From positions 1 to 26,065 of IMG/VR virus record IMGVR_UViG_3300036791_000716: a stretch of DNA of 26,065 nucleotides. One strand, given 5' to 3'. The position numbers and the translations under genes are program-made. The stretch comes from a virus. Below the pieces are notes generated by a model. The model ran no database searches and was not told the DNA's origin. It was given only the letters and a program-made list of their open reading frames with translations. Positions 1-4,712 of the stretch are shown in pieces (within the stretch, counting starts at the first letter, position 1; every line of letters starts with the position of its first letter).

Positions 1-124
1 CATTACTTTAACAGCATTACATTAGGTCTCGGCCATAACCCACGTGTGGACAAGCTAAAGTATCTTGTCAACGTAATCCTTCATTCGTTTTGTTAAGAAG
101 ATTTGTGTTGACGGGCTAGACTCC

Positions 125-177
125 GTGTCAAGCTCAATGTTATGGACATTCTGTGTCAATACTAATGTTCTGGACAT
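125..177 (+). repeat. Two imperfect 25-bp direct repeats, 28-bp period
   Basis: Copies at 125-149 and 153-177 share GTGTCAA, then four differing bases, then AATGTT-N-TGGACAT: 20 of 25 positions match. The 28-bp period and the location just before a putative -35 box suggest paired protein-binding sites. A weaker third echo (ATCTTGACAG, 191-200) follows. They may be operators or activator sites, but nothing in the window identifies the binding protein. Confidence 0.6.
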
Positions 178-182
178 GTAAA

Positions 183-222
183 CAAGATTTATCTTGACAG
201 CATTCAGGCTGTGGCGTAGGGT
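183..222 (+). promoter_or_regulatory. Candidate promoter with palindromic operator
   Basis: CAAGAT-TT-ATCTTG (183-196) is a perfect inverted repeat. Its right arm runs into TTGACA (194-199), a consensus -35 box preceded by C, as in many alphaproteobacterial promoters. After a 17-bp spacer the -10 position reads TAGGGT (217-222), only three matches to TATAAT. The promoter may therefore be weak, activator dependent or not real. The overlap of palindrome and -35 is what repressor operators look like. Confidence 0.35.
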
Positions 223-358
223 TGCTTTGGTTCTCGCGGCCTATTCGCGGTGAACGGTACTCCCGGCGGGTTTCCCTGTGGTGTAGGTGACGGGCACGCC
301 CACGCGAGAGTGTGGTCACCGGTCTCCCCGTCAACTCCGAAATCATCGCTACACATTT

Positions 359-376
359 GCTCGCGTACGCGCGAGC
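359..376 (+). other. GC-rich hairpin in the leader
   Basis: GCTCGCG (359-365) pairs perfectly with CGCGAGC (370-376) around a TACG loop. It lies about 60 nt before the first start codon and has no U tract, so it may be a 5'-UTR stabilising or regulatory element rather than a terminator. Confidence 0.5.
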
Positions 377-435
377 GCTTGTGCGGTGTCGAGTGCCGTA
401 TGTCGCGGCGCTCGCTAACGCATAGGGGAACAATC

Positions 436-645
436 ATGTTCAATCCAACCTACGCCGACTCGTATTGGTGCGGCCGTCTTTCGTCTTGTCTCAAGATTAC
501 AGTGGATTTGCTGGAAAGCGGGTCTAGCAAAACCTCAATCGAGCTTACGCTAGACGTAATGAAAAAAACGCTCGCCGAATACAACGCCTATGTCGAGGGT
601 GAGCGCGCCAAGGTTCTGCCCGTCCCAACTATGGTTCAGGAGTAG
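436..645 (+). CDS. Hypothetical small protein (69 aa), first gene of the accessory module
   Basis: The ATG at 436 is chosen because AGGGGA (424-429) lies at proper spacing; the frame is open back to 250, but that stretch covers the leader hairpin and has no ribosome site. The product begins MFNPTYADSYWCGRLSS and carries an amphipathic helical middle (residues about 15-50) with Lys/Glu-rich segments and an acidic C-terminus. I recognise no family. It is the first gene downstream of the putative control region, so it is probably expressed early. A small soluble accessory phage protein is all that can be said. Confidence 0.65.
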   Translation: MFNPTYADSYWCGRLSSCLKITVDLLESGSSKTSIELTLDVMKKTLAEYNAYVEGERAKVLPVPTMVQE

Positions 646-676
646 CAATCGTGGTTACTGATCAGGAGAAGCACCC

Positions 677-865
677 ATGACACCGCGATATGATCTAGAC
701 CTACCAATGTCTCGTGTTTGCATCAAACATGACGGGCCAACGATAAGGCTCGGTTACGTTGTCCATCCACAACGCGGCGCGCAATTCTATCAAAACCGGG
801 AAGCCAATGAACGAATGATCATTGGCATGTCACCCGCTGAATATGGCGCGCGTTTTGGTTACTGA
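677..865 (+). CDS. Hypothetical small protein (62 aa)
   Basis: It starts at an ATG preceded by AGGAGAAGC (664-672). The product begins MTPRYDLDLPMSRVCIKHDG, is mixed alpha/beta in pattern, and has no membrane segment or recognisable motif. It follows the 436 gene after 31 nt and is followed by a strong hairpin (874-906). The function is unknown; the start is well supported by the ribosome site. Confidence 0.6.
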   Translation: MTPRYDLDLPMSRVCIKHDGPTIRLGYVVHPQRGAQFYQNREANERMIIGMSPAEYGARFGY

Positions 866-873
866 CTTGCACC

Positions 874-906
874 GCAAAGGCCACGGTTCGCGCCGTGTGC
901 CTTTGC
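874..906 (+). other. Strong intergenic hairpin (13 bp, one bulge)
   Basis: GCAAAGGC (874-881) pairs with GCCTTTGC (899-906) and CACGG (882-886) with CCGTG (893-897), leaving loop TTCGCG and a single bulged T at 898. No T run follows, so it is not a standard intrinsic terminator. It may attenuate, stabilise the upstream mRNA end or mark a processing site just before the DUF932 gene. Confidence 0.65.
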
Positions 907-941
907 TGGGCATGTCGCCCCTAACACTCAGGAGAGCAACT

Positions 942-1325
942 ATGAATATGATCAGAAACGGTACCGTCTATTCTAACACCGCCCGTTTTGATGGCACAGC
1001 TCGCGCGTTGTCAGAAGATGAAATGCGCGCCATTGCCCCGTCTATCTTTGCGGACACGGCGCACAGCTCGCGCAGTGACCGTTTCATGCCGATCCCGACG
1101 ATTGACGTCGTGCGCGGCTTGCAGCGGGAAGGCTTCATGCCCGTGGCCGTGAAACAGAGCGGCTCGCGTGATGCAGATCGCCGCGACTTTACCAAGCATA
1201 TGATTCGGCTTCGTCGCCTTGATGATGTAGCCAAGTATCAGACCGGCGACACGATTGCGGAAGTAGTCTTGAAAAACGCGAACGACGGTTCGGCGGCCTG
1301 CCCACAACAATCGGAGCAAACATGA
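942..1325 (+). CDS. DUF932 family protein, N-terminal half (YfjQ-like; gene split)
   Basis: The ATG at 942 follows CAGGAGAGC (929-937); the longer frame from 822 has no ribosome site. Residues 22-119 carry the N-terminal DUF932 pattern: LSEDEMRAIAPSIFA (23-37), SRSDRFMPIPT (43-53), EGFMPV (63-68), DFTKHMIRLRR (82-92) and NANDGSAA (112-119), the counterpart of the family's NSHDGS motif. Full-length members such as the E. coli prophage protein YfjQ run to about 270 residues. Here homology stops right after NANDGSAA and eight unrelated residues (CPQQSEQT) lead to a stop that overlaps the next start. The missing half is at about 2281-2799. The molecular role of DUF932 proteins is not settled; they occur on phages and plasmids. 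Whether this half folds or works alone is unknown. Confidence 0.8.
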   Translation: MNMIRNGTVYSNTARFDGTARALSEDEMRAIAPSIFADTAHSSRSDRFMPIPTIDVVRGLQREGFMPVAVKQSGSRDADRRDFTKHMIRLRRLDDVAKYQTGDTIAEVVLKNANDGSAACPQQSEQT

Positions 1326-1504
1326 CACCGCATCACAAGCCTAAGAATATCACGCTGACCAAGATTGCGCGGCTGAGCAAGGGCGGCATGAAAGACACTT
1401 GGTTCGTGCAAGCCACCCCAGCCGACCGCGCAATCGCCGGCCAGCATCTCGGTTTCGAAATCTCACAAGCAGCGCTCATGCGCATTCGCGCTGGCCTAAT
1501 CTAA
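1322..1504 (+). CDS. Hypothetical small basic protein (60 aa), cassette gene 1
   Basis: The ATG overlaps the stop of the truncated DUF932 frame (ATGA) and follows CGGAGC (1312-1317). The product, starting MTPHHKPKNITLTKIARLSK, is basic and helical toward its C-terminus (residues about 33-57). No family is recognised. It is the first gene of the stretch that interrupts the DUF932 gene, and the start/stop overlap could couple its translation to the truncated DUF932 product. Confidence 0.6.
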   Translation: MTPHHKPKNITLTKIARLSKGGMKDTWFVQATPADRAIAGQHLGFEISQAALMRIRAGLI

Positions 1505-1516
1505 CGGAGCACGACC

Positions 1517-1717
1517 ATGATAAACAACATTTTGTGGTTCGATCTAATCACTGACGACGATAGCCAAAAGCGCGTTGCCATAAACACTGCGCACGTCGCA
1601 ATCGTTCTTATCAATGACGACTATGAAACCGTGGTTCACACAGTCGATGGACGAAAGCTAAAAGTCAGTACAGGCGCTGAAGAAACGGTCGATATGCTTA
1701 ACGGCCTTAGCACATGA
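1517..1717 (+). CDS. Hypothetical small beta-rich protein (66 aa), cassette gene 2
   Basis: It starts at an ATG after ACGGAGCACGACC, a usable ribosome site, 12 nt past the previous stop. The pattern is alternating short beta strands (LWFDLIT, VAINTAHVAIVLIN, ETVVHTVDGRKLKV) followed by a short helix (AEETVDMLNGL). This loosely recalls small FlbD-like or Sm-like beta folds, but the resemblance is only in pattern and no family is claimed. Its stop overlaps the ATG of the next, frameshifted gene. Confidence 0.6.
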   Translation: MINNILWFDLITDDDSQKRVAINTAHVAIVLINDDYETVVHTVDGRKLKVSTGAEETVDMLNGLST

Positions 1718-1918
1718 CCTACGGAACCTCATACTTCCGCAGTCTCATGCACGCGGTTTGTTACCTACAAGAACCAGTACGGTGAAGCCGCGCTAGTTCT
1801 TGTTCCAGAAAAAATCAGGGACGGCGACATCCATGTTGGAATGCCGCCACTGAAACCCGGCGAGACCTGCTATCTGATCGATAACGGGACGCGCTGGGCC
1901 GTCAACACAAACAAATAG
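1714..1918 (+). pseudogene. Small cassette gene 3, frameshifted
   Basis: An ATG at 1714 overlaps the previous stop (ATGA), as neighbouring genes do, but its frame ends after 23 codons at 1783-1785. The +1 frame continues in coding-like sequence (FVTYKNQYGEAALVLVPEK, then LKPGETCYLIDNGTRWAV) to a TAG at 1916-1918 and has no ATG, GTG or TTG of its own near its beginning. Dropping one G in GCGGTTT (about 1753-1759) would join MTYGTSYFRSLMHA to FVTYKNQYGEA in one protein of about 67 residues. This is either a broken gene, a sequencing or assembly indel, or a programmed +1 shift; no obvious slippery motif is present. Confidence 0.5.
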
Positions 1919-1925
1919 GAGCAGC

Positions 1926-2111
1926 ATGAATAAACCACCCGACGCCAAGATCATCGCCATGATCAACGATCTGAGCGTGGAAGCGCTGGCGAGCCTGTTG
2001 TGCTTCCACGAGCGCATCGTGACTAAATTTCGCCAAACGCTATCCGACGAATACCGCGACGGGAACCTTCCCGCCGAGACTATCATCGAAGCATGGGAGA
2101 ATGACGAATGA
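1926..2111 (+). CDS. Hypothetical small acidic protein (61 aa), cassette gene 4
   Basis: The ATG at 1926 follows AATAGGAGCAGC, a good ribosome site. The product (start MNKPPDAKIIAMINDLSVEA) is predicted mostly helical, with a hydrophobic helix around ALASLLCFHERIV (residues 20-32) and an acidic tail (EAWENDE). No family is recognised. Its stop overlaps the start of the next gene (ATGA at 2108-2111), consistent with translational coupling inside the cassette. Confidence 0.6.
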   Translation: MNKPPDAKIIAMINDLSVEALASLLCFHERIVTKFRQTLSDEYRDGNLPAETIIEAWENDE

Positions 2112-2281
2112 GAATGAAAGACAAATACGACTATCGCATTACCCCCGTTGGCGGTGGCCGTTGGGCAGTGTATGACTATCGGAGCAACACCGAGCTTGAA
2201 GTATTCGATAGCCCAATTGCTGCTGCGACCTGGGCGCGCGAGCGTCTAATCGCAAAAGCGGAACGGGCCAACAAGAGCTAG
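2108..2281 (+). CDS. Hypothetical small protein (57 aa), last cassette gene
   Basis: This ORF was read directly from the sequence: ATG at 2108 in an ATGA overlap, TAG at 2279-2281. The product starts MRMKDKYDYRITPVGGGRWAV and has a short antiparallel-beta pattern (YDYRITPV, RWAVYDYR, ELEVFDS) then a helix (AAATWARERLIAKAERA). That arrangement is common in small phage DNA- or RNA-binding proteins but no family can be named. Its stop codon lies exactly where DUF932 homology resumes in another frame, marking the right edge of the cassette. Confidence 0.6.
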   Translation: MRMKDKYDYRITPVGGGRWAVYDYRSNTELEVFDSPIAAATWARERLIAKAERANKS

Positions 2282-2352
2282 GCGCGTATGACATACTTGC
2301 CGGACTGTTCAAAATCCTGTGCCTCAATTCCCTGGTTGCGCAAACGGACACA

Positions 2353-2799
2353 ATGGAAAGCTTGCGTGTCCGGCACTCAGGCGACGTTGAGCATAAGGTA
2401 ATTGAAGGTACCTACCGCGTCCTAGATACGGCCGTGGCCGCGTTGGAAGCGCCGCGTGAGTGGTCAACCATCAAACTCGACCGCGACGAACAGATGGCCT
2501 TTGCAGAGGCAGCGCATACGGTTCGCTTTGCCGATGCAGAAGGCCACGTTGATACGCCCATCAAGCCGCAGCAATTGCTGATCGCGCGCCGTACCGCCGA
2601 TCAGCAGCCTAATCTTTGGAATACGTTCAACGTAATCCAAGAGAACGCTGTTAAGGGCGGACTGACTGCAATGGGACGCGACATGAACAACAAGCCGCGC
2701 CGGACGACTACGCGCCAAGTCAACGGTATCGATCAAGACGTCAAGTTGAACAAGGCGCTGTTTACGCTTGCAACCAAGATGGCAGAGCTTAAGCGCTAG
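2353..2799 (+). CDS. DUF932 family protein, C-terminal half (split gene)
   Basis: The 148-residue product matches the C-terminal half of DUF932 proteins such as YfjQ: VIEGTYRVL near the start, a DRDEQMAFAEAAHTVRF segment, IKPQQLLIARR, NLWNTFNVIQENAVKGGL, then VNGIDQDVKLNKALFTLA at the C-terminus. The first in-frame ATG is 2353, with only a weak ACGGAC site upstream. Yet 23 codons before it (2284-2352), reading AYDILAGLFKILC and onward, also match the family, so the ancestral frame extended further left. An in-frame TAG at 2209-2211 and the absence of good starts mean the half is either translated from 2353 without those residues or is a remnant. It ends at a normal TAG. Confidence 0.75.
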   Translation: MESLRVRHSGDVEHKVIEGTYRVLDTAVAALEAPREWSTIKLDRDEQMAFAEAAHTVRFADAEGHVDTPIKPQQLLIARRTADQQPNLWNTFNVIQENAVKGGLTAMGRDMNNKPRRTTTRQVNGIDQDVKLNKALFTLATKMAELKR

Positions 2800-2818
2800 G
2801 CGACTAGTTGCACGGCAG

Positions 2819-2837
2819 ACGGGGCACGTTGCCCCGT
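2819..2837 (+). other. GC-rich hairpin after the DUF932 C-terminal half
   Basis: ACGGGGCA (2819-2826) pairs perfectly with TGCCCCGT (2830-2837) around a 3-nt loop, 20 nt after the DUF932 stop. CAACCG follows instead of a T run, so termination is possible but not typical. It may instead protect the mRNA 3' end. Confidence 0.55.
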
Positions 2838-2870
2838 CAACCGGGCAATTCCGCCCACAACCCAGTCAGG

Positions 2871-2950
2871 GGACCGTAGGCCTCTGAAACGAAAGGTAGG
2901 TCTGCGCCAGCGTGGAACCTGTGCGCGCAAGACTTACCGTCCTACGGGCC
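2871..2950 (+). ncRNA. Candidate structured RNA (nested three-stem fold)
   Basis: In the 176-nt gap before the 2976 gene, GGACCGTAGG (2871-2880) pairs with CCTACGGGCC (2941-2950), 9 of 10 pairs. Inside, GGTAGGTC (2895-2902) pairs with GACTTACC (2931-2938), with one G-U pair. Then TGCGC (2903-2907) pairs with GCGCA (2925-2929), and CAG/CTG (2908-2910/2919-2921) can close an inner loop. The fold ends about 15 nt before the next ribosome site. It lacks tRNA arms. Function unknown: cis-regulatory leader or small RNA. Confidence 0.45.
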
Positions 2951-2975
2951 AACTCGTCAACTAAGGAGAGCAAAC

Positions 2976-3182
2976 ATGAGCAAGCATCTGCATTGGACGC
3001 TGAATAGGAGACATTACGGGAGCTTTCGCGTTTTCAGTACACGAGCACAGGCACGGCTCTATGCCAAGCTTCACGGCTTTCCGGTGGGAGCAATGGTGCA
3101 AACACTCGCGCAGGTAAACTCCGCAATCGATGATACGACGGGCCAACTTTATTCTGTCGCACCAGACGGAGAATGGTTATGA
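2976..3182 (+). CDS. Hypothetical small basic protein (68 aa)
   Basis: The ATG at 2976 follows AAGGAGAGC, a strong ribosome site shared almost verbatim with several neighbours. The product begins MSKHLHWTLNRRHYGSFRVF and has a beta hairpin pattern followed by a helix (RAQARLYAKLHG), then a polar tail. It carries a net positive charge in the N-terminal half. No family is recognised. It is the first gene after the candidate structured RNA, which may control it. Its stop overlaps the start of the next gene. Confidence 0.65.
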   Translation: MSKHLHWTLNRRHYGSFRVFSTRAQARLYAKLHGFPVGAMVQTLAQVNSAIDDTTGQLYSVAPDGEWL

Positions 3183-3385
3183 AACCCGAAAGGATCACCG
3201 CCGCAGAGTTACACAAAGTAGCTGCCCCGCACTGTGACAAGTGCGGGTCAGATGACGTTAGGGCCGATGGCCTTAACCATTGGAACGCCCAGAAACAAAA
3301 CTGGGAAATCGTTGAAGTCTATGAAGACGCATGCGTCTGTTGCCGCTGCGGACGCGATGTGCAGATCAGATGGCGGTTAAGCTAA
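3179..3385 (+). CDS. Small zinc-ribbon protein (68 aa)
   Basis: The start is placed at 3179 rather than 3173 because GGAG (3168-3171) is then correctly spaced and the start/stop ATGA overlap matches the local style. CDKC (19-22) and CCRC (54-57), with an extra Cys at 52, form a two-knuckle zinc-ribbon pattern separated by a W/E-rich linker (NHWNAQKQNWEIVEVYE). Such phage ribbons bind nucleic acid or protein; nothing here tells which. The pattern is seen, metal binding is inferred. Confidence 0.7.
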   Translation: MKPERITAAELHKVAAPHCDKCGSDDVRADGLNHWNAQKQNWEIVEVYEDACVCCRCGRDVQIRWRLS

Positions 3386-3396
3386 GGAGAGCTAAC

Positions 3397-3678
3397 ATGG
3401 CTACGTATCGACTAGAGCTAAACCAAACCGTCCTAGAAACGACTGTGCTGTACGTTCAGGCACACAGTCAGGAACAGGCCGAGTTGATCGCGGAATACAT
3501 TGCCAAAAATGGCAAAGACCCATTGGACCGTAAGTTCGTAGACGTAACATGGGACACGGAGGAGATTAACACTTCTCCGCATGTTTACGATTGCGAAGAG
3601 GACAATGGGCACGCGCCCTGCAATACCATGCCAGAACATACTGAAGGTTTGTTCAAGCAGGAGAGCAAAGATGAGTAA
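3397..3678 (+). CDS. Hypothetical acidic protein (93 aa)
   Basis: The ATG at 3397 follows AAGGAGAGCTAAC, so the longer frame from 3331 is rejected. The product starts MATYRLELNQTVLETTVLYV, a beta-hairpin pattern, then a helix (EQAELIAEYIAKNG, about 26-39) and a strand (RKFVDVTWDTEEI). The last 35 residues are acidic and contain two Cys and several His. The N-terminal half resembles small phage proteins with an alpha+beta ferredoxin-like layout, but no family is claimed. The stop overlaps the next start by 8 nt. Confidence 0.65.
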   Translation: MATYRLELNQTVLETTVLYVQAHSQEQAELIAEYIAKNGKDPLDRKFVDVTWDTEEINTSPHVYDCEEDNGHAPCNTMPEHTEGLFKQESKDE

Positions 3679-3886
3679 GTACAGCAGAAAGGATTACGCG
3701 CGGTGCGCCGCACTAATCAGCAATCTGGATGTTTTAGCGCGAGACGCGAACATTCAGAAGTACATCGAAATTTTCAGCCGGGACAATCCCCGCTTTAGCC
3801 GAGACAAGTTTGTAGATGCTTGCGTGCCGCCCGTGATCGAAGTTACGGCGGCAGGTAAGCGCGAGTTACTGAGCGGAGGGCGCTAA
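3671..3886 (+). CDS. Hypothetical small basic protein (71 aa)
   Basis: The ATG at 3671 follows CAGGAGAGCAAAG, the recurring initiation cassette of this module. The product begins MSKYSRKDYARCAALISNL and is predicted all-helical, with a charged central part (DANIQKYIEIFSRDNPRFSRDKFVDAC). No recognised domain. It overlaps the upstream gene by 8 nt and is separated by a single base from the downstream membrane protein gene, so these genes are probably co-translated. Confidence 0.65.
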   Translation: MSKYSRKDYARCAALISNLDVLARDANIQKYIEIFSRDNPRFSRDKFVDACVPPVIEVTAAGKRELLSGGR

Positions 3887-3887
3887 A

Positions 3888-4100
3888 ATGCGTCCGTCTG
3901 AGTTAGGCACCAAAATCGGCGCGGCTATTGTTGTGGTTGCGTTTATTGTGGCGTGGATGCTGCGATACGAGGCTATATCTTGCCCTAATCCCTTTGAGTT
4001 TTGCGGGCAAGACGCAAAAGGAAATGTAGCCTTTTGTGAGAGTTGCCATCGCAATCGCTTCACCAATGCGTGGTGTATGGTTCAGGCAGAATGCTGGTGA
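3888..4100 (+). CDS. Small cysteine-rich membrane protein (70 aa)
   Basis: The ATG follows GCGGAGGGC. Residues about 10-25 (IGAAIVVVAFIVAWML) form one transmembrane helix after a basic N-terminus; the remaining 45 residues contain six Cys (in SCP, FCG, FCESC, WCM and ECW contexts) and would lie outside the membrane if the N-terminus is inside. Six Cys in a short exported tail suggests disulfides or metal binding. Small single-span phage proteins often act at the host envelope (exclusion, lysis regulation), but no function is assigned. It is the last gene before the strong hairpin at 4110. Confidence 0.65.
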   Translation: MRPSELGTKIGAAIVVVAFIVAWMLRYEAISCPNPFEFCGQDAKGNVAFCESCHRNRFTNAWCMVQAECW

Positions 4101-4109
4101 CAAGTTGTT

Positions 4110-4140
4110 GGGCCACAGGTGGCCTCTTAACCTGTGGCCC
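4110..4140 (+). terminator. Strong hairpin at the end of the accessory module
   Basis: GGGCCACAGGT (4110-4120) pairs with ACCTGTGGCCC (4130-4140): 11 perfect, mostly GC pairs with a 9-nt loop. It sits 9 nt after the last accessory gene and before an AT-rich tract (4160-4190) leading to a GTG-started gene. No T run follows directly, so it may be an imperfect or factor-assisted terminator or an mRNA end protector. Confidence 0.5.
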
Positions 4141-4208
4141 ATCCCCCACGCCCATAGGCTAGAATTTCTAAAAAAATTTAAATCCAAAATTGTGGCAAGG
4201 AACAAATC

Positions 4209-4397
4209 GTGAACGTAACAGAACAACTGAGAACGCTGGTTCCGGTCTATATCCAGCTACCGGACAAGCCGAAAACGGCTCGATTTGTTGGGCTGGCACG
4301 CGCGGACCTAACGGCTGAGCGCGTAACGCAGATTATGCGTGTGCCTGATGATTGGATGCTAGTAAGCTGGAAAGTGTCTGCCGGACCGGAGAGCTAA
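4209..4397 (+). CDS. Hypothetical small protein (62 aa), GTG start
   Basis: Translation begins at GTG 4209, preceded by AAGGAAC (4197-4203); no in-frame ATG lies near. The product starts MNVTEQLRTLVPVYIQLPDK and is a short alpha/beta protein ending in a W-containing strand (DDWMLVSWKVSAG). No family is recognised. It is the first gene after the module-boundary hairpin, and a 10-bp stem (4375-4413) spans its stop codon. Confidence 0.55.
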   Translation: MNVTEQLRTLVPVYIQLPDKPKTARFVGLARADLTAERVTQIMRVPDDWMLVSWKVSAGPES

Positions 4398-4413
4398 TCA
4401 AGCCCGGCAGACA
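4375..4413 (+). other. Hairpin spanning the stop codon of the 4209 gene
   Basis: TGTCTGCCGG (4375-4384) pairs perfectly with CCGGCAGACA (4404-4413) around a 19-nt loop that contains the TAA at 4395-4397. No T run follows. It may be a 3'-end stabiliser or a partial terminator ahead of the packaging genes. The remaining 4414-4493 shows no gene. Confidence 0.5.
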
Positions 4414-4493
4414 GGACGAAAGGAAGCAATCCCACGATACCTAGGCCCTGAAGGACCAAATGGCGGTATACCACACGCGAAGGCGAAGGCAAA

Positions 4494-4712
4494 ATGAGCG
4501 AGCAGGATATAGCAGCAGCCTTGAACCGGATCGCAGACGAGATCAGAGACCATCTGGCATGGTTCCGTAAACACAAGGAAGAAGAAGCGGCAGCCAGGAC
4601 TAAAATACCTCCCCTTGATTACCGGCTAAATCCGCGAATGCTCAACGGCCAATGGCCGCGCCGTGATGGCACCGAATACGGTAATCATCCCGAGACCAAA
4701 TCGGAGGCCTAA
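4494..4712 (+). CDS. Hypothetical protein (72 aa) upstream of the terminase
   Basis: The ATG follows GAAGGCGAAGGC. Residues about 3-37 (DIAAALNRIADEIRDHLAWF and onward) form a charged amphipathic helix with coiled-coil character; the C-terminal half is Pro/Arg/Asn-rich and disordered. Its position right before the large terminase, with a 1-nt overlap (TAATG), raises the possibility of a packaging partner, but it is much shorter than usual small terminases and has no visible helix-turn-helix. Function is left open. Confidence 0.6.
   Translation: MSEQDIAAALNRIADEIRDHLAWFRKHKEEEAAARTKIPPLDYRLNPRMLNGQWPRRDGTEYGNHPETKSEA

Larger units (their letters stand above)
1..435 (+). promoter_or_regulatory. 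Non-coding control/leader region upstream of the accessory module
   Basis: No convincing gene is visible on either strand; the open frames here lack ribosome sites and overlap structured DNA. The stretch holds two 25-bp direct repeats (125-177), a perfect 6-bp-arm palindrome (183-196) overlapping a TTGACA hexamer (194-199), further TTGTCA and TTGACG hexamers at 65-70 and 108-113, and a GC-rich hairpin at 359-376. It ends at the ribosome site of the first small gene. I read it as a control region driving the rightward genes; this is inference. Confidence 0.55.
1299..2280 (+). other. Inserted cassette of five small genes splitting the DUF932 gene
   Basis: DUF932 homology ends at the Ala codons 1293-1298 and resumes in another frame at about 2281-2284; excising roughly 985-988 nt restores one continuous frame through GSAAYDILAGLF. 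The insert holds five tandem genes (1322, 1517, 1714, 1926, 2108) with their own ribosome sites, and its right end coincides with the TAG of the last one. No flanking direct repeat, inverted repeat or transposase is evident, and coding sequence leaves no room for a self-splicing intron core. Boundaries are uncertain by about 6 nt. The insertion interpretation is inference from the two homologous halves. Confidence 0.65.

Noticed and set aside
140-443. Minus-strand ORFs over the leader
   Set aside because: No ribosome site, overlap with direct repeats and palindrome; composition not protein-like.
822-941. Longer start of the DUF932 N-terminal frame
   Set aside because: It covers the 874-906 hairpin and has no ribosome site, whereas the ATG at 942 follows CAGGAGAGC.
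1299-2283. Group I or group II intron in the DUF932 gene
   Set aside because: The insert is filled by small genes with their own ribosome sites; there is no GUGYG 5' end, no endonuclease or reverse transcriptase, and no room for a catalytic core.
2871-2950. tRNA gene
   Set aside because: The nested stems do not form cloverleaf arms; there is no T-loop GTTC motif or CCA end.
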